Below are positions 1 through 12,640 of a stretch of 64,000 nt of DNA, piece by piece. Both the position numbers and the translations under genes were made by a program. The stretch is taken from assembly GCA_007570785.1 (NCBI GenBank), contig ML664199.1, forward strand, positions 23,457,907 through 23,521,906. The letters run 5' to 3'. The first letter of the stretch is position 1. Every line of letters begins with the position of its first letter. Below the pieces are notes generated by a model. That model had not been told where the DNA came from, made no database searches, and saw only the letters and a list, made by a program, of their open reading frames with translations. This stretch comes from Antilocapra americana (lineage: Eukaryota > Chordata > Mammalia > Artiodactyla > Antilocapridae).

Positions 1-273
1 TACAGACAGTGGATGGCCTGTACTTACAATATGCCCACTTTTCTATTGATTTTTCTCTTTTGCATTGATTATAGTGCAAGAAATTCTTTATATATTCTAG
101 ATGATGTTTCCTTGTTAGATGCAGATTTTGGAAATAACTTGGGCTTGTCATTACTTCTTTTGGTGTCATTGATGGAATAGAAATTTTGCTTCGGTTGTTA
201 TATTTTTTAGGTCTTGTTCTATCAGTGTTATAGTTTTATATTTACATTTAATTTAACTGGAGTTTAGTTTTGG
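1..273 (-). mobile_element. Probable L1 ORF2 remnant, antisense
   Basis: T-rich text resembling the complement of the 3' part of L1 ORF2, including the 'tttggtgtcattgatgg' region. It is degraded with no open frame, and it is interrupted on its right by the BovB copy. The family call is by eye. Confidence 0.4.
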
Positions 274-2482
274 ATATAATCAGTCAGTCAGTCAGTTCAT
301 TCACTCAGTTGCTTCCAACTCTGTGAGCCCATGGACTGCAGCACACCAGGGTTGTCCATCACCAACTCCCAGAGCTTGCTCAAACTCATGTCCATCGAGT
401 CAGTGATGCCAAGCAACCATCGCATCCTCTGTCATCCCCATCTCCTCTAGCCTGCCATCTATCCCAGCATCAGGGTCTTTGTCAATGAGTTGGCTCCTGG
501 CATCAGATGGCCAAAGTATTGGAGCTTCAGCTTCAGCATCAGCCCTTCCAATGAATATTCAGGACTAACTGGTTTGGTTTCCTTGCAGTCCAAGGGACCC
601 TCAAGAGTCTTCTCCAATACCACAGTTAAAAAGCATCAATTCTTTGGTGCTCAGCTTTCTTTATGGTCCATCTCTCACAACCATACATGACTACTGGAAA
701 AACCACAGCTTTTACTAGGTGGACCTTGGTTGGCAAAGTAATGTCTCTGCTTTTTAATATGCTGTCTAGGTTGGTCATAGCTTTTCTTCCAAGGAGCAAG
801 CATCTTAATTTAATGGCTGCAGTCACCACCTGCAGTGATTTTTGGAACCGAAAAAATTAAAGTGTCACAATTTCCATTGTTTCCTGATCTATTTGCCATG
901 AAGTGAAGGGACCAGATGCCATGATCTTAGTTTTCTGAATGTTGAGTTTTAAGCCAGCTTTTCCACTCCTCTCTTGCTTTCAACAAGAGGATCTTTAGTT
1001 CTTCTTTGCTTTGTGCCATAAGGGTGGTGTCATCTGTGTATCTGAGGTTATTGATATTTCTCCCTGCAATCTTGATTCCAACTTGTGCTTCATCCAGCCC
1101 AGCATCTCGTGTGATGTATTCTGCATATAAATTTAAATAAGCTGGGTGACAATATACAGCCTTGACGTACTCCTTTCCCAACTTTGAACCAGTCTGTTGT
1201 TCCATGTCCAGTTCTAACTGTTGCTTCTTGACCTGCATACAGATTTCTTAGGAGGCAGGTAAGGTAGTCTGGTATTCCCATCTCTTTAAGAGTTTTCCAC
1301 AGTTTGTTGTGATCCACACAGTCAAAAGCTTTGGCATAGTCAACAAAGCAGAAGTAGATGTTTTTCTGGAGCTCTCGCTGTTTTGCTGATCCAGCGGATG
1401 TTGGCAATTTGATCTCTGCTTCCTCTACTTTTTCTAAATCTAGCTTGAACTCCTGGGAGTTCATAGTTCATGTACTGTTGAAGCCTGACTTGGAGAATCT
1501 TGAGCATTACTTTGCTAATGTGTGAGATGAGTGCAGTTGTGTCATAGTTTGAACATTCTTTTGCATTCCCTTTCTTTGGGATTGGAATGAAAACACCTTT
1601 TCCAGTTCTGTGGCCTCTGCTGAGTTTTCCAAATTTGTTAGTATATTGAGTGCAGCACTTTCATAGCATCATCTTTTAGGATTTGAAATAGTTAAACTGG
1701 AATTCCATCACCTCCACTAGCTTTGTTCATAGTGATGCTTCCTAAGGCCCGTTTGACTTCTCATTCCAGGATGTCTGGCTGTAGGTGAGTGATCACACCA
1801 TCGTGGTTAGCTGAGTCATGAAGATCTTTTTTGTATAGTTTTGTGTATTCTTGCCACCTTTTCTTAGTATCTTCTGCTTCTTTTAGGTCCATACCATTTC
1901 TGTCCTTTATTGTGTTCATCTTTGCATAAAGTTTTCCCTTGGTGTCTCTAATTTTCTTTGAAGAGATCTCAAGTCTTTCCCATTCTATTGTTTTCCTCTA
2001 TTTCTTTGCATTGATCACTGAGGAAGGCTTTCTTATCTCTCCTTGCTATTCTTTGGAACTCTGCATTCAGATAGTTATAATTTTCCTTTTCTCCTTTGCC
2101 TTTTAATTCTCTTCTTTTCTCAGCTATTTGTAAGGCCTCCTCAGACAACCATTTTGCCTTTTTGCATTTCTTTTTCTTGGGGATGGCCTTGATCATTGCC
2201 TCCTGGTACAGTGTCACAAACCTCCATCCATAGTTCTTCAGGCACTTGGTCTATCAGATTAATCCCTTGAATCTGCTTGTCACTTCCATTGTATAATCGT
2301 AACGGATTTGATTAAGGTCATATCTGAATGGTCTAGTGGTTTTCCCTACTTTCTTCAATTTAAGTACGAATTTTGAAATAAAGAGTTCATGATCTGAGCC
2401 ACAGTCAGCTCATGGTCTTTTTTTTTTTTTTTTTGCTGACGGTATATAGCTTCTCCATCTTTGGCTGCGAAGAATATAATCA
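274..2482 (-). mobile_element. BovB (RTE) LINE, 5'-truncated, long copy
   Basis: Read on the minus strand, this ends near 283 with the typical BovB/Bov-tA tail (complement of 'ctcagttgcttccaactctg'). It runs back through the reverse transcriptase region to the segment near 2440-2480. Broken frames carry RT motifs such as DYAKAFDCVDHNKLW and the QGC..SP block at about 1090-1464. The catalytic YxDD box is YTDD at 1029-1040, where other copies here have YADD. Frameshifts separate the pieces, so no functional enzyme is encoded. The 9-bp word atataatca occurs at 274-282 and 2474-2482 and may be the target-site duplication, although the right copy also matches BovB itself. Confidence 0.9.
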
Positions 2483-2949
2483 AAGAATGTAATATATCTC
2501 AGGAGCAGATGTCAACCTGGCTCATGGGCTCCGGGATCCAAAACTATTGGATATAGTATGAGATAGGAATTCAACTTATTCTCCAGCTAATCATTAAAAG
2601 GGTTATTAACAAAATCATTTCTCTCTCTCTCTAGAGGAAAATTATCTTGGATTTACTTTATTCGCACTATTTCCTTAAATTGTGGGTTAAGAGACATAAG
2701 GAATGCCAGCTGCTTATCCAGCAGCATATATTTGGCTGTAAAAAGCACAGGTTTTAAAATTTTTCTGAGTAAGATACAACTGGAAACCAAGCTTGTTCCT
2801 CCTCGGAGAGACAAGGAACCCACCCTCAGGGATTTTTCACTATAGTGGTGCCTGTGGCATATGAGGCTTGCATAACGTGGATGCCAGGTTTACTGTACTG
2901 TGCCCTTTCTGGCAAGCTAAGTGACCTTAGTACCAAAATATATCCTTTT
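2483..2949. other. No recognised feature
   Basis: AT-rich intergenic DNA without a gene or a repeat I can name. A short CT run lies near 2621-2633. Confidence 0.5.
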
Positions 2950-3757
2950 GAGTCTTGTGAGTGTGAATATCTGCTGGGCATGCAAAGTAGAATTGTAAGC
3001 TTTTTCTAACACCACCTAGTAAATCCATTTTTCACCCATTTCACTACATACCAATTTGTCATAAATGTGAAACTTGGGGCTCTCTGTTCTGTTTATTGAT
3101 GTCAGTTCCTTTCCCAGTATAACATTGTCTTAATATAACTTTGTAATATGTCTAAATAGCTGAATCTTTTTGTTCTACTTTGACAGAATTAACTTTTGTC
3201 AATTTTTATTTTTTTAGTATCCTTTTAGTCAAATTTCCAAAAACAAGCTGCTGAGATTTTCATTGAAATTGGTTGAATTTGCAGATTACTTTAGAATTAA
3301 CATTTTTGTGAGGTCAAATCAGGGTATGTTGATCTTGTATTTGTGGCTTTGATGAATGCTTTTTAGTTCTAAGTTATTGATTCTCTTTGGTTGTCTGTGA
3401 AGTGCAAATAATTTTATTTCTTCCTGAAAGGCTTTATACTTTTCTTTCATTTTGACTGTTTCAGCCAGGTTGCCAGTCTATATTTGACAGTTGTGGTAGC
3501 AGGCATTTTTATGAAATTTCTACTTCAGATTCTAAACTTGCTCTATTAAGTGCTGTGTGCTGTGAGTTTTATGCTAGTTAGTCTTTTTCAAAAGAAGTTC
3601 GTGTTTATTGATAATTTATATATGCCTTTGTTCAGATTTTTTTTCCACCTTTAGTAATAGTAATATAGAGAATAACATTGATTGTCTGATATTGAGCTAT
3701 TCTTGCATTCCTACTTGATGTTATTTTTTAATGAAATGATTTATCAAAAATACACAT
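2950..3757 (-). mobile_element. Old L1 ORF2 remnant, antisense
   Basis: Long T-rich stretch with the vocabulary of antisense L1 ORF2 (for example 'tcaaatttccaaaaacaagctg' and 'attgatttctttggttgtctgt'-like segments). It has no open frame. Edges are approximate. Confidence 0.45.
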
Positions 3758-3768
3758 ATAAATGAGTA

Positions 3769-3973
3769 TGGTGGTTTAGTTGCTAAGTTGTGTCCTACAC
3801 TTGCGACTCCATGGCCTGGGAACCTACCAGGCTCCTCTGTCCATGGGATTCTCCAGGCAAGAATACTGGAGTGGGTTGCCATTTCCTTCTCCAGGGGATC
3901 TTCCCAAACCACGAATCAAACCCGGTCTCCCGCAATGCAAGATTCTTTCCCAACTGAGCTACAAGGGAAGCCC
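3769..3973 (-). mobile_element. Bov-tA SINE
   Basis: The tRNA-like head reads on the minus strand from the right end (complement of 'gagctacaagggaagcc'). The BovB-related body contains 'caagaatactggagtgg'. An 11-bp target-site duplication, ataaatgagta, flanks it at 3758-3768 and 3974-3984. Confidence 0.92.
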
Positions 3974-4203
3974 ATAAATGAGTACAGAATATGATTAAAA
4001 CTGGGGTATTATGCAGAAATGTAGCTGTGTGTTTAGAAGGCAGAATTGCCACTATTTGATAAGGTGTCCTAGAAGAATATAAGCTGAAAACGGGCTCTGG
4101 GTCATGGTCTGGCTTCATTTTCTCTGATATTTTACAAAGGCCTTTTCTGGAGAAAGTCATTGAGCTAATACTGGGAAACCTAGGATTGTCCACATTTGAT
4201 GTA

Positions 4204-4282
4204 CTGGGTTGACAGGAAAGATCATTTGATTTTTCCATATGATAGTACAGAAAAACCCAAACCAACTTTCTGACCAACCCAA
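4204..4282. mobile_element. Mariner-type MITE
   Basis: A 79-bp element bounded by TA dinucleotides. Its terminal inverted repeats start ctgggttg on the left and end gaccaacccaa on the right, matching the ends of ruminant mariner elements (TTGGGTTGGCC-type). There is no transposase capacity, so it is a non-autonomous remnant. Confidence 0.75.
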
Positions 4283-4649
4283 TATTTTGAAAGATGTGCT
4301 GGCACCTAGAACTAGATACCTGCTTGCAACACAATCAGGGGGATTGGGCTGCTTAGGCTTTTCCACTTTTATGCTTCCGGTGACTATCCTTCAGCACTCA
4401 GGAGTAGGTCAAAGCAGAACATTTGTGTGTTTTTAAAAGATCCAGGGAGCAGAAGGAAAGAGCTAGACCATCAGTAAGCCAAGTACAGCTAGTAACTTAG
4501 GTCAGGCTCACCCAGGCATTGTCAGATTTTTTTTAAAAAATACGGTACCATGTAAGAAAGCATTATGTTGAAGTCTCGAGTCATTCTGCACAAATAACTG
4601 GCCATTCTCTTTGCCTGGTATAATTATCCTGGATTTTGTTTTTCTTTTC

Positions 4650-5060
4650 CTGAAGAGTTCTATGATCTTATTTCTATACCCTACTCATGTCTTTCTTGGT
4701 TTACTCTCTTTGACGTAAAGCATATTTAAAAGCTTCCTGAGAAAGGCTCTATGGGAGATGAAGTATGGGTCCCTGAATGTCTGAAAATTGTCTTTAATTC
4801 TGCTCTTGGTTTAAATAATAGTATGATATAAAATTCCAAGCTGGCTGTTGTTTTCCATTAAAAATTTGAAGGGATTTCTCTGTTGTCTCCAGCTTCCATT
4901 GTGACCACTGAGAAGGCTTGAAGCTGTTCTGATTCTTGTTCCTTTATATGTGCCCTATTTTGTTTGTTTTTTTCCCCTCTAGAAGCTTGTAGGATCCATC
5001 TGAGGATATTAAGTTACTTTGTTTTCAGGTTTCTATTTTCCTATCTAGTCTTTTCCCCCC
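4650..5060 (-). mobile_element. Possible L1 remnant, antisense
   Basis: Text such as 'gagaaggcttgaagctgttctg' followed by T-rich segments resembles the complement of old L1 ORF2. Weak call by eye only. Confidence 0.3.
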
Positions 5061-6343
5061 TGTATTACTGTGTGTGTATTTATGTTTTATCTCTATCACA
5101 ATAAAGATTTTCTCCCAGGTTTCTGCTGAACGTTGGTTGTCTGTTTATGTTTAAGAATAAGAGGCTGAACAGCTGATTGAAGGCTTTGAGTAGACAGGCA
5201 AGGCTTGTTGTCAGTGAACTTTGTGATAAAGCCAGTTCAGGGGGCATGACATAGGATTTGCTAATATTTCCCTGATTTAAACATTCTATCCAATCTTAGG
5301 CCGAGTGACTCACCAAACTTACAGAATGGTCAGGGAAACAGACCAGAAAGCTCTTCAACTTTAGGTAGGTAGGCAGCTCCAATGAGGGAGTGGAAAACTG
5401 CATGCGTATAGTTTCTCCTTCCAAACTCACCATTCAGCTAAATCACACCTCACCTAAGAAGCTGCTGGTAAGAGAGAGGGAAGGAAAAAAGAGGCACCAG
5501 TGTTATTATAGAGAAATACTGCTGTGTAAAAACAGAGAGTAGGGAATTATAGTAAATTGAACAGTGTGTTAAAAGCAAATGTATATTTTATATTTGCTTA
5601 GGGGAGGTCTCTGCTGTTTCTAAGAGAAATACATTTAAAAATCTCCAATTGATATATTCTCATGGTTTTGTCAGTTATTTTATTTATTTTTGCTGCCTTA
5701 TAAGTTTGGTGCTTGGCATGCTTTCTGTTTTTGTTTTTGCTTTTTAATAGACCAGATTTTCTTCTGCAGGTTTGGAAGCTATACATTCTGTTTTTATTCT
5801 CATTATGGTTACTTCTAACCCATATATATGATTCCCCTTCGCTACCAGTATTTAAAGTTATCAACATTGGAGTCTTACAGTAACACAGAAGTATTGACAC
5901 ACTGTCATTTGTCTCTCTGCTCCTCTTCTTCACCCATGTTGATATCACTTAGAGTGTTTATCCCAGTTAATTTTTCATTTTGAATATTTGCTAACTGAAC
6001 AAATAACTTGTCTTGAGGTTGCTATTTATTCCCTGTATACATTTTATCCATTCATTTATGTGTTTAACCATCAAACTAGTATAATCACCTGGTTTTAAAA
6101 ACACATAAGGAAATAAGAGCAGTCTCTTGCCTCACTCCAAAGTCCAGATCCTAGAATCAATTGTGTTTAATTCCATACTATTGTTTTTACCTTCTTACTT
6201 GTAAGTAATGTGCTCACCTTACATTTTGACTTACCAACATTAGAGGTTATCTGTTACCCTCTCCTTCCCATCCTCCATGGAGGATTTAACTGCCTTATCC
6301 TACTATCCCACACTTCCTCTCACCCTTCTTCCTAATATTATTT
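5061..6343. other. No recognised feature
   Basis: Intergenic DNA with no gene. An open frame on the minus strand at 5598-5948 has no recognisable domain and AT-rich, non-coding-like composition. Confidence 0.5.
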
Positions 6344-6356
6344 TAATTTTTAGTCA

Positions 6357-6673
6357 GTTTAGTTCAGTTGCTCAGTCATGTCCAACTCTTTGCGACCCTA
6401 TGGAATGTAGCACGCTAGGCTTCCCTGTCCATCACCAACTCCTGGAGCTTGCTCAAACTGGTCCATCAAGTCGGTGACGCCGTTCAACCATCGCATTCTC
6501 TCTTGTCCGCTTCTCCTGCCTTCAGTCTTTCCCAGCATCAGGTCTTTTCCAGTGAGTCAATTCTTCGTTTCAGGTGACCAGAGTATTGAAGCATCAGCTT
6601 CAGTGTCAGTGCTTCCAATGAATATTCAGGGCTGATTTCCTTTAGGATTGACTGGTTTGATCTCCTTGCGGTC
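6357..6673 (-). mobile_element. BovB LINE 3' end, 5'-truncated
   Basis: Only the 3' terminal ~320 bp of BovB is present, antisense to the window, starting with the complement of 'cactgaactgaact'-type tail. A 13-bp target-site duplication, taatttttagtca, lies at 6344-6356 and 6674-6686, so the insertion limits are exact. Confidence 0.95.
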
Positions 6674-6686
6674 TAATTTTTAGTCA

Positions 6687-7214
6687 AGTCACTGAAAATG
6701 TTTGCATTATTGTGACTGTGTAAATAATGTTTTTCTTCCCTGTTGTTCATTTCATATATAACTTTCTGGTTTTCCCGGTATTGCCATTGCCTTGCTTTTT
6801 TAATTGCCTTGTTTCTGTGTACTGTACCTGGCTACAAGTTGTGGTGCCTAATGCTTTCGTGCTGGGCCTTTCAAGAGTTCTGCAGTGTAAACAGCTGTCA
6901 GAATCCCAGTCTCGGGTATAATTTCATCACCTCTGCTAAGTCAGTTACCTCACATTCATTTGCCTTTTTACTTCTTCTGAGTCTCATTGTTGTCTTCTCT
7001 TTTATGCTTTGACTTGTTTTAATACCTCTCATTCTTTTATTGTCGTTTTGGGGGAGATTTTGAAGGGAAAAGAGAATAAGGTGAATAATTAATCTCTTGT
7101 ATTTAACTAGAAAACAAACTAGTTTTCTCTAATCATGTTTTATATACCCTTGAGAGACTAATCCGTAGTGCTGCCCACCCCACCTACTTCCCCCTGTTCT
7201 GTGTTGAACTCAAT
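6687..7214. other. No recognised feature
   Basis: AT-rich intergenic DNA. Short open frames on the + strand at 6727-7012 are hydrophobic by composition (T-rich) and show no domain. Confidence 0.5.
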
Positions 7215-8515
7215 TAAGAGGTTTTTCCCACCACCACCACTCCCATCAAAGCAACTTTGTTGAGGTCACTAGTGACCATTACACTGCTTTCCAGTGACCA
7301 GTTCTGTGTCTTTGTTTGACCTGACTTACAGGGGCACAGTTGATTACTTCCTCCTGCTTGAATTTTTTTTTTCCCTTGGCTTCCAGGACACCATACTCTT
7401 CTGCTTTCCCTGAAATATCTTTCATCTCTTCTTTTTCAGTCTTCATTGCTGATGTCTCTTCATATCCCCTACTTCTCAATATTGAACGGCCTCAGGGTCT
7501 AGACCTTGGACCACTACTGTAAATTTACTCACTTCCCTGATGAGCTTAACCAGTCTAGCTCATCATGACTTATGATACCATATGTTTTGATTCTAGAGTT
7601 TGTATCTCTTCTTTTATCTGAATTCCAAAATCATGTATCTACCTGCCACTTCTCTATCTCCACTTGGTATCTTCTAGGCATCTTAGGTTTAGCATGCTTA
7701 AAAATCCTGATTTTTCTTTCAAAACCTATTTCTCCTCCATTCTGTGTCAATAAATGACAACTCCATCTTTCTTTTTGTTTAGGCCAAAAATTCTGGCATC
7801 CTGGGTTTCTCTTTTTCATTCATACCCCATATTTGTCAGGAAATCCCATTCGTATTAACTTTAAAATAGATTTTGCATTCAGGTACTCCATCCTCCACTG
7901 CCTGCTGTCTGGTCTAAGCTGCATCATTGCTTGCCTAGATTATTGTAATAGCCTTTTGGCTATGCTCCTGCCTTTACCTCACCAGACCAATAGTCTGTTG
8001 TCAAGAGTGGAACAGAGTGATCCTTTTTTTTAAAAAACCTTAATCATTACACTTCTCTGCTGAAAACCCTTCAGTGGCTTCATATTTGACTCACTAAAAA
8101 CTCAAAAGCCCTTACACTGGTCCATGCAGTGTTATGCTATCTGACCCTCTAGTCTTTGCCTTCTGCTTGCCTCCCAAGAGTCACATTGGCCACACTTGTA
8201 GTTACTTGACTGCTTCAGGCATGTTTCCCATAGGAGCTCTGAACATTGTTTTTCTTGTGTCTGGAGCACTTTTCTCTTGGATATCCTCATGGCCCTCTGC
8301 ACCTTTCTGGTTATTGCCTAAAAGTTGTCTTCTCAGTGAGCCCGTCCATGTCACCTATTTTAACCTGCAGCCCTTCCTGTCTCCCTCTGTATTCCGTTAT
8401 CCTCCTGCTTTTTTTTTTCCTTTGCATCACATATATGTATCCTCCTGCATCCTCATACTTGAAAACAGTACCTGGCAAATTTAGGCACTCGATTATATTG
8501 AAAGGGTGAATGGAT
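7215..8515 (+). mobile_element. L2 LINE remnant, about 1.3 kb
   Basis: Sense-strand L2 landmarks occur in order. They are 'tcactagtgaccattaca' near 7267, 'ggcacagttgattacttcctcctgcttg' in pieces near 7333, 'ctgccacttctctatctcc' near 7643, 'agattattgtaatagcctt' near 7937 and 'cttctcagtgagcccgtcc' near 8329. The terminal 'cagtacctggcaaatttaggcactc' region lies near 8466. The frame is heavily broken. This is an ancient mammalian element and longer than most surviving copies. Confidence 0.8.
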
Positions 8516-10066
8516 AAACTGTAGTAGTAATTGCCTGTTCCTAATACTCTCATTAATGGCAAGAAGTTTCACTCTAAAAAGAGCATAAATGACTATTATG
8601 AAATTAACAGTAATGTTAACAGTAAACAACAAAATCAGTTCAAGGTAAGTTAATGGCTTAAATTCATAACTACTAGCAATCCCTAGATATTTATAGTTCA
8701 TCAGTGTTTTGTTGTTTATACTACTAATAGTAATATTTAAATACATTGAAACATCAAACTATATGCCCTTTATTATTTAAATTTTGTGTAGTTTAAATTT
8801 GGTTGGTTTTTAAACACCAATAATACAGTCATAACTTATAACTATAACTTAAGGAAATCTTAGTTTAAAGCCAGCTTTATTAAGCTTCAGTTGGAAACTA
8901 CACCACAGAGAAAAGACTCCAAATCATTTAGATAACATGTACTTTTATATTGTAATAGCCCCCAGCAACTTCATTTTATTTATTGTATTCAACATACATT
9001 TGATTCTAGGATCTGTGGGTCTTTGGATGCATCTTGATCAGTTCTGGAAATTTTACAACAATTATCTTCTGTCCTCTGTAGAATTCATATTAGACACATG
9101 TTTAGTCCTCATCCTACCCTTCATATCTTTGTCTTTAATATTTTTCACCTCTTTGTGCTGCAATCTGGTTAATTTTTTATGTATGTAGTATTTGCATGTT
9201 CAAGTATGCTATGTTAATGTCAACAAGAACTCCAGATCCTGCAGTCCTTCGAAGTTAGAATGCTTGTTTGTGCTGACTCACACACATAGTATTGGGCCTC
9301 TTCACATTTATGGTAACCTTTATGAATTCATTCCTTGTTAATCTGTAAATTCCGCAGGTCAAATCTGGTCAAGGCTTAACTGTAAAGAATTCACTTCAGC
9401 TTTTGCTGGTATAGAGGCATCAAGGCATCATTATCTGGGGGCCATTTGAGCCCTATCTTGAAGGTCTTGAGTGAGAGTAGTTCATTTCCCTTCACCCTCA
9501 CTCTACTTCTGAGCCTAAAGCTCAGAATCTTCACAGCCAAGTTTCTCTGGGCAGGGGCGCTCATACCCCTCGCTTCTGCCTGGAGTTTCCCGCCCATTTT
9601 GATTGACTTTGTCTCTCCCCCTACTTCATATGAGATCAGTACTGCTTTCATGCACGTGTCCAAGCCAGAATTTGTCTTGTTGAACAAGAAAGTCTCACGT
9701 GTAGCCCACCACAGTGCCAAAAGTAGAAGCCCTCTACAATTTCTAGACTCTTGTAGACAGTTATTTCAAATGTTACATTGTGAAATATCAGATATATCTA
9801 CGTTTTTGTTTGCTTTGAGACTTTTTCAAAAAACTAATATTTTACTTTATAAAAACTAATCCTTACATTGAAATTAACTGGGAAGCTCAACATCTCCAGT
9901 GGAACATGAGGAGAAACCAGAATGAAGAAAAGATATTAATACTGGAAAGTAAACAAAGCATAATTTCTATTATAAACATAATAAACCAGCAAGCATGTAT
10001 ATTTCATCTTATTTTTCTCATGTGCTGCAGATCATCACAGGTCCTTAATTAAATTAAGACAAACAT
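8516..10066. other. Unassigned intergenic DNA with a two-strand open segment
   Basis: No gene recognised. Between 9391 and 9859 both strands stay open (137 codons on + from 9446, 109 codons on - from 9720). Neither translation shows a domain, signal peptide plus domain, or splice context. The segment is less AT-rich than its surroundings and could be an old repeat or a decayed exon. Confidence 0.4.
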
Positions 10067-10350
10067 CCAATATAGGAGACACAGGTTTGATCCCTGATTC
10101 AGGAAGATCTCACGTGCTGCGGAGCAACGAAGCTCAATAGTGTGCTACAACTATTAAGCCTGTGCTCTAGAGCCAAGAAGACACAACTACTGAAACCCGT
10201 GTGCCCTAGAGCCTGTGGACCCCCACACGAGAAGCCAATGCAATGAGAAGCCCACACACTGCAACTAGAGAGTAGCCCCTGATCACTGCAGCTAGAGAAA
10301 AGCCTGAGCAACAATGAAGACCCAGCACAGTCAAAAATAAAAAGAACTTT
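10067..10350 (+). mobile_element. CHR-type tRNA-derived SINE, near full length
   Basis: Contains the tRNA box B-like 'ggtttgatccctgattcag', then the body with repeated 'gcaactagagagtagcccc' and 'gaagacccagcacagtc', then an A-rich tail. The head is slightly truncated. Confidence 0.85.
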
Positions 10351-10921
10351 TAAAAGCAAACATCTGGAGAACTTAAGATTTAGGAAGATTCTGAAATGCC
10401 TTCTGACTAATTAAAGGAAAAACCAGATACCTCATTAACAGTGAAGTTTAATGTATTTTTTGTAGTCTATGGCAATATTCTTTGAAAATTGTTCATCCCT
10501 ATGTGATAAGGCAACTAAATTCAAATTGATTGGAAAAACCCACTTCTTAACCATTGTATTAAGGATTAAACATTTAATCCTTTACTCATTTTCCATTTGT
10601 ATGTGAGAGGACAATTTTTTTAAAGCCAGAAAAAATTAATTTCTTAGTATGAATGGTTAATGCACTTTTTTCAATCTGAAGCTCAGTAATAGTAAGTTCA
10701 AAATAATATCTATTTATTGCTGAGAGGTCCAAAAGATATTCTGCATTAAGCAAAGTACCTGGCATATAATAAGATCTCTTGCTAAAGTGATAAGTACTTC
10801 TTAACAATGTTACCAAAATGCAGCTTTGAATCAGGAGCTGTCTTTAAGGACTAGGGATCTGCTAGGAGATCAGGTAAAATGGTGCCCTATAGGAACAGAG
10901 ATGTTCTCTGAAAAAAAGTGT
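10351..10921. other. No recognised feature
   Basis: AT-rich intergenic sequence without a gene or a repeat that I can name. Confidence 0.5.
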
Positions 10922-11095
10922 AAGTGGTAGTTGCTCAGTCATGTCCAACTCTTTGCGACCCCATGGGCTGTAGCCGATCAAGCTCCTCTGTCCATGGAAT
11001 TCTCCAGGCAAGAATACTGGAGTGGGTAGCCATTCCCTTCTCCAGGGGATCTTCCTAACCCAGGTCTCCTGCATTGGCAGGTGGATCCTTTACCC
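10922..11095 (-). mobile_element. Bov-tA SINE
   Basis: Antisense copy with the standard body ('gttgctcagtcatgtccaac' through 'cctgcattggcaggtgg'). The tRNA-like head at the right end is partly lost. Confidence 0.9.
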
Positions 11096-11547
11096 ATTAG
11101 AAGAGGGGGAGATTATTTCTACCTGTTACTTGCACAGATACTGAGGGACAAGCAGAAAAGTTATTGTTCAGGAGTAAGCAGTCAAGATTTCTACAATGTT
11201 GAGCACTGAGCTGCCCACACATAGCACATATGTGTGGACTATGAATTTATATGTACATGGATGGAGGGCTTGCAGGCTGAGCATGTGGCCTATCAATTTA
11301 AGTGGTTATTGTGAACAGGGATCTCTACTTCATGGTAGTTTAAAAAAAAAAAAGCTCTGTGCTGGGATATGGGACATTTTGGGGAAGTAAATATGGCCCC
11401 CAATGCACCCTTTTTCTTTCAGACCTTAAAGCAGATGAAGGAAACATGCTTTTATGGATAACATTCACTTTACCACATTAATTTTGTTTTTATTGTTTTT
11501 TTTATACAACCCTCTGCCTTGTCATAAGGAGAGTTATGTTTAATTTT

Positions 11548-11745
11548 TTTTAAGAGTAGTTCTTTTAAAAAAATATATAATTTGGCTGCATTGGGTCTTA
11601 GTTGTGGAATGTGGGATCTTCTTTGTGACATTTGGACTTAGTTGCCCTATAGCATGTGGGTTCCTAGTTCCTCAACCAGGGATCAAGCCCACATCGCCTG
11701 CATTGCAGGGCGGATTCTTAACCATTGGACCACCAGGGACGTCCC
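11548..11745 (-). mobile_element. CHR-type SINE
   Basis: The antisense tRNA-like head ends in 'ggaccaccagggacgtccc', with an A-rich tail (T/A on +) at the left. A target-site duplication, tgtttaatttt, flanks it at 11537-11547 and 11746-11756. Confidence 0.88.
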
Positions 11746-11917
11746 TGTTTAATTTTAAATTAGGTTCTCCAGTAATATTTGATGGTAGCTGAAGTCTGAA
11801 AGGTATTTGCATTTTTTATTGCCTTTTATCCATAAATGTTTTTCCACGTGTATGTTTTTTGCAGTGCTAATGAAGTCCCTTTTCAGTTCATATTTCATTG
11901 TAGCTAAAAATATTTCA

Positions 11918-12038
11918 GGGAATTCCCTGGTGAGCCAGTGGTGAGAACTCAGTGCTTCCACTGCAGGGGGCACAGGTTTGATACCTGGTCAGGGAATTAA
12001 GATCCCTGCATGTTGGGTAGCACAGCAAAAAAAAAAGA
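11918..12038 (+). mobile_element. CHR-type SINE, short
   Basis: Starts 'ggaattccctggtgagcc', carries the box B-like 'ggtttgatacctggtc', and ends in an A-run at 12027-12036. Confidence 0.85.
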
Positions 12039-12418
12039 TTCTAGTGAAGTGAGTAATAGAAGTCTGAATATCAGATAATCCTAGAAGCCAGGCTGTTGGG
12101 TAGAGACTGGTCACTGGCCACCAGTGTTTACTCTCCTATAATTCAAAAATAGAACTCCCACCTTTTAGTTGGCCATGTAGCTGATCAGATGGTTTCTACC
12201 TTTTCTGGCCTCCTCCTTTGTGGTGACCTTGTAGCCACTGGGATAGAAATGGAAATGACGCATGTGACTTCCGGATCCTGCCTTTAACCGTACTGGGCAT
12301 GCACTCTTTACCCTGTCGCCCATTCCCTCTGTGGGGTGTGCAACTAAGAATGAGTCATCTGCAGCCATTTCAGAGGCCTGTCTCAGTGACTGTATCTTGG
12401 GTCTCTTTGTTAAAGCAG

Positions 12419-12640
12419 CTTGTGTGTGTGTTTGTGCTCAGTCGTGTCAGACTCTTGGTGAACCCCATGGACTGGAGCCGTCAGGCTCCTCTGTCTGTGG
12501 AATGTGCCAAGTGAGAATACTGGAGTGGGTTGCTATTCCCTACTCCAGGGGATCTTCCCAACCCAGGGATCAAACCCGTGTCTTAAATCTCCTGCATTGG
12601 CAGGTGGATTCTTTACTACTCTGCTACCTAGGAAGCTCCT
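12419..12640 (-). mobile_element. Bov-tA SINE
   Basis: Antisense copy from a (TG)n-rich end ('tgtgtgtgtttgtgctcag') to the tRNA-like head complement 'tgctacctaggaagctcc'. Confidence 0.9.

Noticed and set aside
927..1464. Minus-strand frames with reverse transcriptase motifs as host genes
   Set aside because: They are pieces of a truncated BovB LINE with frameshifts between them. The same applies to frames at 17033-17725, 43706-44888 and 63107-63661.
3795..4334. 179-codon minus-strand frame
   Set aside because: Overlaps a Bov-tA SINE and the mariner MITE. No domain outside them.
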